From: Candidozyma auris | Lineage: Eukaryota > Ascomycota > Pichiomycetes > Serinales > Metschnikowiaceae | Reading direction: 5' to 3' | Assembly: GCF_003013715.1 (NCBI RefSeq) | Contig: NC_072813.1 | Location: 248,001-312,000, forward strand | DNA: 64,000 nucleotides | Shown: piece by piece, positions 1-8,427 of the stretch | Layout of the letters: each line of letters begins with the position of its first letter | How positions within the stretch are numbered: the first letter of the stretch is position 1 | The notes under the pieces: model-generated | Databases searched by the model: none | Told to the model about the DNA's origin: nothing | What the model saw: the letters and a program-made list of their open reading frames with translations, nothing else | Translations under genes and position numbers: made by a program

Positions 1-1364
1 CCATCGTTGGAAGCGTTCTCTACCACGTCCCAAAGCTCCAAAGCGCAGTTATACCATGCAACAGGTATTGTCTCGTTTGAGACGAAGAGCCAGCTTAGAT
101 TGTTGATTGCAGTGAGAACTTTTTGTGTAAGCCCCAATTCATCTTTGTGTTCGAGATCAAATTTTAATAAATGCAAGCATGATGGGTACGCTGTGTTGAG
201 AAGCAAGTCAACAATTTCGCCGCCCAACTGCACAGGTTCTTGAATTGCATTCTCGTTGATTGCGAGGTATTCACACACGGTCGTAAAGAGGTCAATGGTT
301 ACGTCAATGGCTTGCAAATCTGCTAATGCCTGTACCTTTTCGGGGCTGGCTCCTCCAAAAGGTACGTCAATATCTTTAGGTTTGTCCCCTCTTGCGTCCT
401 CTGGTTCCTTCTGCACTGGCTCAGTGCTGGTCGTGGTGATGTTCTTGTGTATGTCCTCGAGATGCACTCCCGAGACTGTTTGGAATACACTTGCAAGAAT
501 CGCGAGACACGCAGTTTCTTTACTTGCTTCTCTCTTGGTCTCAGGATCCACCTCGTACATGTGGTAGCGAATGCCCTCAATGTAGACTTTTCCAAGACGG
601 TTCTTTCCCTGGGATGGATGGTTCATTGCATCACTCAAGTGTTCCAAGGAGAACTTTTCATTTGTTTGTAATTTTTCGATAAATTCAGAAGATTCGGATG
701 CGAACTCGTACACGAGATCTAGAAGCGCGTTGAAAAGTTTGAGTGATGTTTTGAGTTCAGGGGAGTTGAATGATAATAGGATTACCACAAGATTAAGCAC
801 TCTATCAATTCTCTGGTAAACGTGGTCATAAAGTTCCTCTGAGCTCGATGCAATGGCAACAATAAGGGACAAAAGGTTCTCTGTGAAATCGTACAACATG
901 AGGGCTCTCTTCTTCTGTACCTTTTTGTCCGAGTTACTATTTAAGAACTCGAACGAAGATTCAATCTTGTCCAATGCTTTCTCGATAGCTGCCCAAATAT
1001 TTGATCTCCATAAATACTTTGCCACTTCATGGCCTTCTTCAAGAGTCAAATTCCGTAAAAGTCCGAACAGCTCGACCACGATCTCATCGTTCAGATCATT
1101 GAGAGTTTGCTCCATGATTGTTTGAACTAGGCGTTCTTTTAGAAGTAAGCGCCTCATAGTTGCATCTTCGGCAAGCACCATTATGGCGCTAAGGCCCATG
1201 GATCTGTCATTAGGAGCTGAGGAGGATAACTTCGATATCAATGGGATTATTTTCTTTTGTCTTGTAGTTTCGTCTTTGAGATCTTGTTTGGACATGCCGC
1301 TCTTACGAGCCACTGGGTTAATCCTAGACTTTTGGGATCTCCTACCTCTCTTCAATTTACCCAT
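1..1364 (-). CDS. SYO1: Syo1, ribosomal protein import chaperone (partial, 3' end off window)
   Basis: The minus frame opens at an ATG whose first base is 1364 and stays open to the left edge, so the C-terminus is missing. The protein begins MGKLKRGRRSQKSR, a basic N-terminus typical of Syo1, followed by helical ARM/HEAT-like repeats, for example NDEIVVELFGLLRNLTLEEG near residue 85. In S. cerevisiae Syo1 binds Rpl5 and Rpl11 together and carries them to the nucleus with Kap104 for 5S RNP assembly. Its neighbours RPS29 and TSR1 match the yeast YDL060W-YDL063C block, which supports the call. A PAC-like CGATGAG lies just upstream of the start at 1397-1403. The call rests on N-terminal similarity and gene order, and no alignment was run. 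Confidence 0.8.
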   Translation of the reverse strand, partial: MGKLKRGRRSQKSRINPVARKSGMSKQDLKDETTRQKKIIPLISKLSSSAPNDRSMGLSAIMVLAEDATMRRLLLKERLVQTIMEQTLNDLNDEIVVELFGLLRNLTLEEGHEVAKYLWRSNIWAAIEKALDKIESSFEFLNSNSDKKVQKKRALMLYDFTENLLSLIVAIASSSEELYDHVYQRIDRVLNLVVILLSFNSPELKTSLKLFNALLDLVYEFASESSEFIEKLQTNEKFSLEHLSDAMNHPSQGKNRLGKVYIEGIRYHMYEVDPETKREASKETACLAILASVFQTVSGVHLEDIHKNITTTSTEPVQKEPEDARGDKPKDIDVPFGGASPEKVQALADLQAIDVTIDLFTTVCEYLAINENAIQEPVQLGGEIVDLLLNTAYPSCLHLLKFDLEHKDELGLTQKVLTAINNLSWLFVSNETIPVAWYNCALELWDVVENASND

Positions 1365-1824
1365 TTGTACGACCCTGGTGATATTTGAAAACGCACCGAT
1401 GAGATGGCCCTGATATGTACCACCGTATACAGGCGAGTTCGACTATAAGAATGTTGCAGTCAAACCAGACGAACACAGAGAGCCAGAGACAAGTGTGGGA
1501 ATCAAAAGCCGATCTGCAATGAATTGAACATTTACAGCGTTACTTATAGTTTCTTGGTCATTCTATTTACATCTCAAAAGTGTACTTGTTGAGCTCGCAG
1601 GAAATTGCACAAGTCCTTCAGGTTTGGACAAACAAACTATACACAAATTGAATCATTCGAAAGAAGACTCGAATTATATTTTTCGATTTGCGCCTGTTAC
1701 TTTCCACGTTTAACGACAGGGAGTTCGATGAATAGATGCCATATCGCGAACAACAGACGCCTTTTTGAAATGTCAACCCAGCAAGCAAACTTCTCCAAAC
1801 AATCATTTCACCTAATAGCCTCAT
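1365..1824. other. Intergenic: SYO1 promoter and ECM19 3' flank
   Basis: This 460 bp gap lies between two minus-strand genes. The only element I would name is CGATGAG at 1397-1403, 33 bp before the SYO1 ATG, which resembles the PAC core of ribosome-biogenesis promoters. Open frames here have no recognisable content. Confidence 0.4.
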
Positions 1825-2173
1825 TTAGCTTGTATTGCCTTTGCTATCGACAGAGTCAACCTTTATTTCAGCATGTCGAAGGTCATCTTTTAGCTCTTCT
1901 CTGGGAACATCCTTCAAGGAAGGGTTTAACGTTTCCTTCAAGGTCGTCTTAACATCGTTCCATGAACTGGGCTGGTCGTCAACCTCACGAATGTAGATAT
2001 CATCACGTAGGTTGCCGTCTTTCTTGAGTTGTTCCCTAAGGTTAATTAAAGATCCTGCAATGCAATCAAACTGAAACATACACAATCAAGGGTTGCCAAA
2101 ACTTCACTCCAGTATACCAGCCAATGGCACCTATTGCGATTATTGTGAGTGCTTTCCCTCCTCTACCAGACAT
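1825..2173 (-). CDS. ECM19: Ecm19-like small mitochondrial protein (spliced)
   Basis: Exon 1 runs from the ATG at 2173 down to 2082. A 46 nt intron (2081-2036) begins GTATGT and ends CTTAG. Exon 2 runs from 2035 to the stop at 1825. Joining restores the frame through LIVEQLKKDGNLRDD, whereas unspliced translation stops inside the intron. The product is 100 residues: a short Gly-rich start, one hydrophobic helix near residues 8-30 (IIAIGAIGWYTGVKFWQP), then an acidic soluble tail. This resembles what I recall of yeast Ecm19, a poorly characterised protein found with mitochondria. RPS29, REI1/REH1 and VAC14 next door match YLR386W-YLR390W, where ECM19 lies. The biochemical role is unknown. Confidence 0.72.
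2036..2081 (-). other. 46-nt intron of ECM19
   Basis: The donor is GTATGT at 2081-2076 and the acceptor is CTTAG ending at 2036. The best branch candidate is TTAATTAAC ending at 2041, which is not the canonical TACTAAC and lies 5 nt before the acceptor end. Splicing is inferred because it alone restores the frame and the conserved-looking WQPLIVEQL junction. Confidence 0.7.
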
Positions 2174-3185
2174 AGCGTTGCACTTGTTGGCAATTGAGAA
2201 CACAGCTTCATGATAGATCTATCGCCGTGTGCAGGCGATTGGAGTTGATTTGTTTGAGAACAACAAGGATACAGAAGAGAAGATGGAATTTTGAAAATAT
2301 CTAGTATTGCAATTGAAAATAACTTCGTTCAAGAAAATTTCCAAAGTAGATTTGATTCTCGAAACGGTAGATCTCTTCCTAAGCGTACAATCTACGTCGT
2401 TAAGTGTGATGAGATACTATCAACAAATACATGAAAGGAATAATAGAACTTTCGCAATAGAAGAGCTATTAATTTTTGATCAGGAAGAGGAAAAATCATC
2501 AAGTCTCAAATTGAACAAGTTTCAAACCAAGTAGGGCCCTAAAGGAGGTCGTGCGAAGCCCAACATGCTATATAAGGCGGCTCATCCAGCACAAATAAGA
2601 TTCTTTTCTTCTTCAATCAAAAAGTAAACGGGAATATTTGCCACGACGAGATAATGTAAATTGTCAAGTTATCATCGTTGCCATATTATCTATAATATTT
2701 CATTCCCCAGAGTAGCTATATCCCACTAGGAAGTTTGATTTCCGACGGGTCTCTTTAGTGAGGCGATGGATTTTGAATGTCGAATAATGGGACACATACC
2801 TCTCCAATAATCATAATTTTCTTAAATACATGAATGTCTTATGAACATTTAGCGGATTTTAGTCCGCCAGTCTAGGTTGCCACAAAGGCAAGGAGTGCTC
2901 CGGTCTATTATCCACTAGTATTCCACCAAACGTTTAGGCTAATCGACATATCCTCATCATACCAAAATTCTACCTCAATCTCGTCATCTCAAAGGTTCAT
3001 CTAAAGATTGCAATATCAATAATTAACTGATTCTGGCATGCGTCTATGAGTTCTTTCCCTGAACTGACTACTTACCTCATGCGAGTAGACTACACTAACT
3101 TGTTTCCTATCGAATGATGATGTATTTTTACAGTTAAACCACAAAGGTACTGATACCTATGACTATATTAGCAATAACATGGGTT
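2174..3185. other. Intergenic between ECM19 and RPS29; possible noncoding transcript
   Basis: About 1 kb with no supportable protein gene. It contains a 10-bp palindrome TAGGGCCCTA (2532-2541), a good TATATAA near 2570 facing right, and then a pyrimidine-rich stretch. Further on, two small adjacent hairpins have stems GCGGA/TCCGC and TTGCC/GGCAA (about 2851-2891). The rest is AT-rich. The elements could be the ECM19 promoter or a short noncoding RNA gene on the plus strand. Confidence 0.35.
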
Positions 3186-3356
3186 TTAACGGTACTTGTT
3201 GAAACCAATGTCCTTGGCCTTCTCTCTGAAGCACTGACGGCACACGTCCAAACCGTACTTTCTGATCAAACCAGAGTGAGTGCCGCAAACTCTGCACTTT
3301 CTAGAACCCTTACCGTAGTGTCTTGGGTGGGAGAACCAAACGTTTTCGTGAGCCAT
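3186..3356 (-). CDS. RPS29: 40S ribosomal protein uS14 (Rps29)
   Basis: A 56-residue protein starting [17 protein letters not shown], with two CxxC pairs (CRVC and CRQC) that bind one zinc, and ending DIGFNKYR. Length and sequence match eukaryotic Rps29, a component of the 40S head. The coding part is uninterrupted. Upstream on the minus strand, TACTAAC at 3372-3366 with AGACAG ending at 3360 sits immediately before AAC-ATG, and a GTATGT donor lies at 3658-3653, so the gene very probably has a 5'UTR intron. A Tbf1-like palindrome lies beyond it at 3809-3824. It is divergent from TSR1, as in S. cerevisiae. Confidence 0.97.
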   Translation of the reverse strand: MAHENVWFSHPRHYGKGSRKCRVCGTHSGLIRKYGLDVCRQCFREKAKDIGFNKYR

Positions 3357-3359
3357 GTT

Positions 3360-3658
3360 CTGTCTGTTAGTAATATGTTCAAGTAGCTAGAGAAGTGGTG
3401 ACACCCGAGGACTATTTCGTTTGGTTTTCTTAGATTGAAGACGGAAGAACGATTAAAAGGAAAAAGCCTGCCATTCTTGGATCATGAAAGCTCAAATCGC
3501 AACTTATTTATGTGGAATTTAATGTAAATTTCGCTATGGGTTTCAACATGGAGCAACGACATTTGAATATGGCACATTCGGGGACGGGAATTTCTTTGAC
3601 AGGATAGCTTTCAGTCTCTCACTTCAATCTCATTAATCAACGGTGAAATTTTACATAC
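3360..3658 (-). other. Predicted 5'UTR intron of RPS29 (about 299 nt)
   Basis: On the minus strand the donor GTATGT occupies 3658-3653, the branch TACTAAC 3372-3366, and the acceptor ACAG ends at 3360, three bases before the RPS29 ATG. The perfect consensus donor and branch, and the 6 nt from branch motif to acceptor seen in other introns of this window, support the call. The donor choice is less certain than the acceptor. Confidence 0.7.
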
Positions 3659-3808
3659 ACTTTAGTTAGACTTTCGGTGTATCGTTTGAAGTAGATAATG
3701 GAAATTTCCTATGCACTGTAGGTCAGTCCGGTAGACTGAGAAAAATTTGCTACGTGCGGGTACCAAAATTTAGTAAGGCGCGCTTACATATGGACCCTTC
3801 CTTCATGC

Positions 3809-3824
3809 TAGGGTTGTAGCCCTA
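3809..3824. promoter_or_regulatory. Tbf1-like site in RPS29/TSR1 promoter
   Basis: TAGGGTTGTAGCCCTA is an imperfect palindrome of the AGGGN(4)GCCCT type. In Candida albicans such motifs in ribosomal protein promoters are bound by Tbf1. It lies about 150 bp beyond the predicted RPS29 donor and 92 bp before the TSR1 ATG, so it may serve both genes. Confidence 0.6.
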
Positions 3825-3838
3825 ATGTCATCGCTGTC

Positions 3839-3878
3839 GCGATGAGCTACATGGTAGTATTTTGGTGTAGCTCATCGC
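3839..3878. promoter_or_regulatory. Paired PAC element, perfect 13-bp inverted repeat
   Basis: GCGATGAGCTACA at 3839-3851 is repeated exactly in inverse as TGTAGCTCATCGC at 3866-3878, with a 14 bp spacer. GCGATGAG is the PAC core bound by Dot6/Tod6-type repressors in ribosome-biogenesis promoters. The pair ends 37 bp before the TSR1 ATG, which fits a ribosome-biogenesis gene. Confidence 0.7.
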
Positions 3879-3915
3879 TGTGAACCCACTTCTCTGGAAA
3901 TACATATAAACAAGG

Positions 3916-6240
3916 ATGGGTAGAAGTGGCCATTCTCATAGAAGCACGCTAAAGAAAGACCACAAGCCATTCAAATCGAGACATGCATCGAAAGGGCAAT
4001 TGAAGAACCAACACAAGGGGAAAGTGGAAAAAGGTGCACCTGGATCAGGCAAGGCACAAAAGATTGTATCTAAGTTAGAAAGAAGAAACCAAAACAAACA
4101 GCTCAAAGAGAATAAGATCAATGAGACTAAACAGATAAGGCGTCTTTTTGAGGGAGCCTCTGGCGCCGAAAAGATAATCACTGTCATTGCCCTTACACCA
4201 GATATCAGTCCAGCAGGCATAGCATCTCAATTGGTCAACAGCATAAAGGCATCTTCAGAAGACCCAGACGTGACATTCACAAGCCCCTCGGTTGTGTCGC
4301 TTCGTTTACCTCGCTTCAAGTCGAATGTGAAATTCATCTTGCCTGACCAAAATAACTTGATCTCCATCCTTGATGCGACCAAGTTGTCTGACTTCGTCGT
4401 GTTTGGACTTTCGGCAGAACAAGAGGTTGAAAAAGAGTACGGCGAACAAATTTTGAGAGCGGTTATTGCTCAAGGTGTAGCTTCTGTGGTAGGAGTTTTA
4501 CCCAATGTCATATCTGCATACCCCAAAAAGAATCTCCAGCAGGATATCCGTCAATCATTGCATTCATTCTTCAAGCATTTCTTCCCAACGGATGAGAAAC
4601 TATTTGCATTGGAGTCCGATTCAGAATGCCTCAATTGTATTAGAAACATTGCTCAGAAATTCCCAAAATCTGTCAGTTGGAGAGACACGAGGTCATACCT
4701 TGTCGCTGATAGCGTATCATGGGTTCCAAACGAAACGCATGGCGGATTTGCAGTTGTGGAAGGAACAGTCAGAGGCGTGGGCTTTAACGTAAACAGACTA
4801 GTCCACGTTCCTGGCTATGGCGATTTCCAAGTTGAACGCATAGAGCAGATTGCCAAACACAAAAATGCTATGGAAGAAGAGGGTCAGCCTGCGTTCAATG
4901 CTGATGCAAATCAGGAGACTCTCGACGAACTCAACCCTGAAGAAGTTGCTATGGATGAGTATGCTGACGATTATGAGTACGAAGACTACGGTGTGAGGAT
5001 GGAAGGAAAGAACTATTTCGACGATGGAAATAATGAAACCAACAGAAGGTTCAAAGTTCCAAAAGGCACATCCGAATATCAGAGCAAATGGCTCCTTGAT
5101 GATGTTCTCGAGGCAGCTTCTGATGTGGAAAGCGCAGATGAGTTGGACGGTATGATCGATGAGGATGCTAACGTCGAGGACGGGCCTCAGGAAATCGGCA
5201 TGGATGAAGAAGATGACATGAAGTCACAGTACGGTGACAACCAGCTGGAGATGTTCGTGGAGTTGTCTCCAGAGGAAGAAGAAGAACAACTCAGGCAGTA
5301 CCGAGAGATGGAGAAAGAAGATCGTGAATTTCCCGATGAGATTGAGTTGGCGCCCGAAGAATCTGCAAAACAGAAATTAGGTCATTACAGAGGCATCAAA
5401 TCTCTTGGAAATTGCGATTGGGATTGGGACGAGCAGGACTCCGAAAGACCATCTATTTACAGTCGTTTGCTTAGAATCAACAACTTCAAAGCAACTCGAA
5501 ACAGGTTGCAGAAGGATGCAGTCAAAGATGCTCAAGTTTCTGCCGGTCAGAAGATTCGAATTTATATCCGTGCTCCCCCCAATCTTGTGGAGAATGTGGA
5601 TGTTAGTGTAACTCCATTTGCTGTGTACATGTTACTTCCACACGAACACAAGTTGGCCGTCACCAACTTCTCTTTCCAGACTTGGGAAGACTATGAAAAG
5701 CCTGTTCCTTCTGGAGAGCAGCTCATAGTGCAGTATGGCTTCCGGAGACAGGTCATCAACCCAAGCTTTAATCAAGCTTCCAACACTTCAAACAACGTTC
5801 ACAAGAGTGAAAGATTTGCTCACCATGGCGAGCTTAGTATTGCCACCACCATTGCCCCGCCAATGTTCCATAATGCTCCTGCTATTTTCTTTAAGGCTAA
5901 TGCCGAAGGTGGTTTAGAACTCGTTGGACAAGGAACCTTCTTGAACTGTGACCACACAAGAGTGGTGGCTGAAAGAGTCGTGTTGACAGGCCATCCTGTG
6001 AAGATCCACAGACGTCTTGTCACCGTCAGGTACATGTTCTTCAACGCTGAAGACATCAACTGGTTCAAGGCTGTGCCATTGTTCACAAAGTCGGGTAGAA
6101 CTGGATTTATCAAGGAGAGCTTGGGTACTCATGGTTACTTCAAGTGTACATTCGATGGACGTCTCACTGCCCAGGACGTGGTTGCCATGGCTTTGTATAA
6201 GCGGGTGTGGCCCTCAGTGTCCCACAACTGGGTTGCATAA
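3916..6240 (+). CDS. TSR1: Tsr1, pre-40S ribosome biogenesis factor
   Basis: A 774-residue protein close to the 788 of S. cerevisiae Tsr1. It has a basic N-terminus (MGRSGHSHRSTLKKDHKPF), a Bms1/Tsr1-type translational-GTPase-like core without intact nucleotide-binding motifs, a long acidic stretch around residues 345-465, and a conserved C-terminal barrel ending in KRVWPSVSHNW. Tsr1 binds late pre-40S particles in the cytoplasm and blocks premature subunit joining. The ATG is 37 bp after the paired PAC element. It is divergent from RPS29, as at YDL060W/YDL061C. Confidence 0.95.
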   Translation: MGRSGHSHRSTLKKDHKPFKSRHASKGQLKNQHKGKVEKGAPGSGKAQKIVSKLERRNQNKQLKENKINETKQIRRLFEGASGAEKIITVIALTPDISPAGIASQLVNSIKASSEDPDVTFTSPSVVSLRLPRFKSNVKFILPDQNNLISILDATKLSDFVVFGLSAEQEVEKEYGEQILRAVIAQGVASVVGVLPNVISAYPKKNLQQDIRQSLHSFFKHFFPTDEKLFALESDSECLNCIRNIAQKFPKSVSWRDTRSYLVADSVSWVPNETHGGFAVVEGTVRGVGFNVNRLVHVPGYGDFQVERIEQIAKHKNAMEEEGQPAFNADANQETLDELNPEEVAMDEYADDYEYEDYGVRMEGKNYFDDGNNETNRRFKVPKGTSEYQSKWLLDDVLEAASDVESADELDGMIDEDANVEDGPQEIGMDEEDDMKSQYGDNQLEMFVELSPEEEEEQLRQYREMEKEDREFPDEIELAPEESAKQKLGHYRGIKSLGNCDWDWDEQDSERPSIYSRLLRINNFKATRNRLQKDAVKDAQVSAGQKIRIYIRAPPNLVENVDVSVTPFAVYMLLPHEHKLAVTNFSFQTWEDYEKPVPSGEQLIVQYGFRRQVINPSFNQASNTSNNVHKSERFAHHGELSIATTIAPPMFHNAPAIFFKANAEGGLELVGQGTFLNCDHTRVVAERVVLTGHPVKIHRRLVTVRYMFFNAEDINWFKAVPLFTKSGRTGFIKESLGTHGYFKCTFDGRLTAQDVVAMALYKRVWPSVSHNWVA

Positions 6241-6643
6241 TTGTATAGTAAATAGACATGCGGAGGATATTTCCAAGCTACGATTAATCATGTCTACGAC
6301 TTACGAGAAGCCTTTTTTTATTTGTTAAAGAGGCGAGATAAACAACCTCAATTACATTCGATTAGACCGGTGGGCAGAAGCGTGACCGCTAACGTCGGAA
6401 CTCCATTGCACAGACTCCGATAGTTTGGGATGACGAAACCCACTCGTAAATCGTAATCGAACCATTTCCTACGTACGATTTCAAGAATTTTTTTTTTTTC
6501 CTCCTCGTTCCATTGTACACCCCTTACAATTTGTACTTTTTCTTCTAGACCAAAGCTTATCTACTACTACATATTCTCGCACCCTTTCCTACACTCTTCA
6601 TCACTGTTCACAGCTTGCTTCTTTCCAACAGAAATATCCAACT
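6241..6643. other. Intergenic: REI1/REH1 promoter
   Basis: This 403 bp gap between two plus-strand genes holds a long T-tract (6487-6500), typical of nucleosome-depleted yeast promoters, and a pyrimidine-rich leader before the next ATG. I see no specific binding site. Confidence 0.4.
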
Positions 6644-7918
6644 ATGGGTGCATCAACAATACCCCAGGGCTTTACCCCAGCCACCGCCGGGTTCACCTGT
6701 AACTCATGCTGTGTTCGGTTCGTGAGTGCAGATTTGCAAAGGCAACACATGAAGACCGAATGGCACAGATACAATCTTAAGAGAAGAGTATCGGGACTAC
6801 CGCTGATTTCTTCCGATGTGTTTGCTGAAAAAGTGCTAGCGACTCAAAGCTCAGCTCACAGTTCTGATGAGGAGGAAGATGAGTATGGTTTCTACATAAA
6901 CCACAGAAGGAGAGCTGGCAAGGGTCAGCGTCAGATTACGAAAAAGGAGTTAAGGCAGATGGCCAGGGTTGAGCGAGGAAGAGAGCCGAATATCTCAGAG
7001 GTTGAAGTTCTTAGGGGAGTGAGTCCCGCTGCGTCATTGGCGTCTACGTTCTCTCTCGGAGAATCTGATCATTTTCTCTCGGAAGGAGACTTCGATACTG
7101 GTTCAGAGTTGAACTACTCTGAAACTGATTCTTATTACACAGGGGGCGTTTCCGATACGGATGAGCTGTACATGAGTGGGTCAGACTCTGAAATTGAGGA
7201 GCCGCTTGAGGTGTTGCCAAATCACTATTGCTTTTACTGTGACAAGAACAATCATCTGATTGAAGCCAACGTTAGACACATGCTGAACACGCATGGCCTC
7301 TATATTCCCGAGAGAACTTACTTGAAGGATTTGGATGGGTTGCTCACGTTTCTTAACGAGGTGATCAGTATCGATCATGAATGCCTCACCTGTGGATTTG
7401 AAGGCAAGTCATTGGAGAGCATTAGACAACACATGATTTCAAAAGGTCATTGCCGCATGCCATATGAGTCTAAGGAGGAGAAGGAAATTTTTGAAGAATT
7501 CTATGATTTCTCGCTAGCTTCAGCACTGCCTGACTCCGCTGGCACGAAAAAGAGAGTCACCTTTTCTGATGAGCGTGGACCCCTGGACTATACCCTAGTT
7601 GAGGTTGAAGATTCACCAAATTACACCCCGTATTCAAGAGAGCTTGTTCTTCCCTCGGGATCACGGATTCTGCACAGAGAAAGCAGGCAGCCTCGTCTGT
7701 CTGTCACGAGCTTGGTGCCTCGAGATGTTCCTGAGCTGACTAAGACGGTAGCTCTCGTTGACAGACGGTTTGCACCAGGGCTCACGCTGCTTGATGTTGC
7801 CAAACAGGAGAAGGATGTCCAGCGAATCGAGCAAAGAGCGAGAAACATCCACGAGAGAAGGAAGAAGACAAAGAAGGTCAATTACCAAGCTCACTTCAGA
7901 GACGAGCTCCTTCAGTGA
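6644..7918 (+). CDS. REI1: Rei1/Reh1-type cytoplasmic pre-60S factor
   Basis: 424 residues (yeast Rei1 393, Reh1 432). An N-terminal C2H2 zinc finger (FTCNSCCVRF...QRQHMKTEWHRYNLKRRV) is the family hallmark. Two further fingers follow: YCFYCDKNNHLIEANVRHM near residue 194 and CLTCGFEGKSLESIRQHMISKGHC near 248. The C-terminus is basic. Rei1 helps release and recycle Arx1-Alb1 from cytoplasmic pre-60S particles and probes the exit tunnel. Position near VAC14 matches yeast REH1 (YLR387C), and a species with one copy would carry the common ancestor of REI1 and REH1, so the symbol is a family choice. Confidence 0.9.
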   Translation: MGASTIPQGFTPATAGFTCNSCCVRFVSADLQRQHMKTEWHRYNLKRRVSGLPLISSDVFAEKVLATQSSAHSSDEEEDEYGFYINHRRRAGKGQRQITKKELRQMARVERGREPNISEVEVLRGVSPAASLASTFSLGESDHFLSEGDFDTGSELNYSETDSYYTGGVSDTDELYMSGSDSEIEEPLEVLPNHYCFYCDKNNHLIEANVRHMLNTHGLYIPERTYLKDLDGLLTFLNEVISIDHECLTCGFEGKSLESIRQHMISKGHCRMPYESKEEKEIFEEFYDFSLASALPDSAGTKKRVTFSDERGPLDYTLVEVEDSPNYTPYSRELVLPSGSRILHRESRQPRLSVTSLVPRDVPELTKTVALVDRRFAPGLTLLDVAKQEKDVQRIEQRARNIHERRKKTKKVNYQAHFRDELLQ

Positions 7919-8427
7919 GATGACTGTGTAACGGCAGTTCTAGTCAATGTCATCAATGGTAAGCATTTGCAAATATATTTGCCTCTTCCACGATGCTACT
8001 ACGATTCTCTCTCGCCCCTCTGTGATTGCAGGCAGCCTCCCCTGGATAGGCTTAAACGTCGCGCTTACATGTTGCAGCCATTGATAGCGAGGAAACCCGA
8101 ACCTCATCCCCGACTTGTTCTCAATGAGCACTGAAAAAGAGGTAAAGAAACGGCAGTAAAGAATGACATCGAGACGCAAAGAAGGTGACCTAAACGACCA
8201 GCAACAATCGCTAAGAATATTTCGCTGTTGCAATCGCCACAAACTCAAAAGATGCTCCATCACTTCACGCGCTGCTGCATGGACCGGTTGCATGTATGCA
8301 CTCCACGCGCTAGAAAGAAGGCGATCGAACTTCCAGAAGTAACGATACATATATAGCGCGCTGGACCACATTGTAAAGGTCCACCTTCTGACGATATACT
8401 TTCATCAAAGACACTCCTTTATGCTTT
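7919..8427. other. Intergenic: APJ1 promoter
   Basis: 509 bp between plus-strand genes. Near the 3' end are TTCCAGAA (8331-8338), a TTCnnGAA heat-shock half-element pair with another GAA one base out of register, and a TATATA box at about 8349-8354. These fit a stress-inducible Hsp40, but the element is imperfect. A 143-codon minus-strand frame across the gap looks like chance. Confidence 0.4.

Noticed and set aside
3070..3110. ACTTACCTC stretch resembling the U1 snRNA 5' end
   Set aside because: Flanking sequence does not form U1 stem-loop I or carry other U1 motifs; likely chance.
8310..8340. Full heat-shock element before APJ1
   Set aside because: Only TTCnnGAA is in register; the third GAA is one base off, so it is noted but not called as a site.
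7940..8371. 143-codon minus-strand ORF in the APJ1 promoter
   Set aside because: No conserved features, low-complexity composition, and it fills the promoter of a plus-strand gene.
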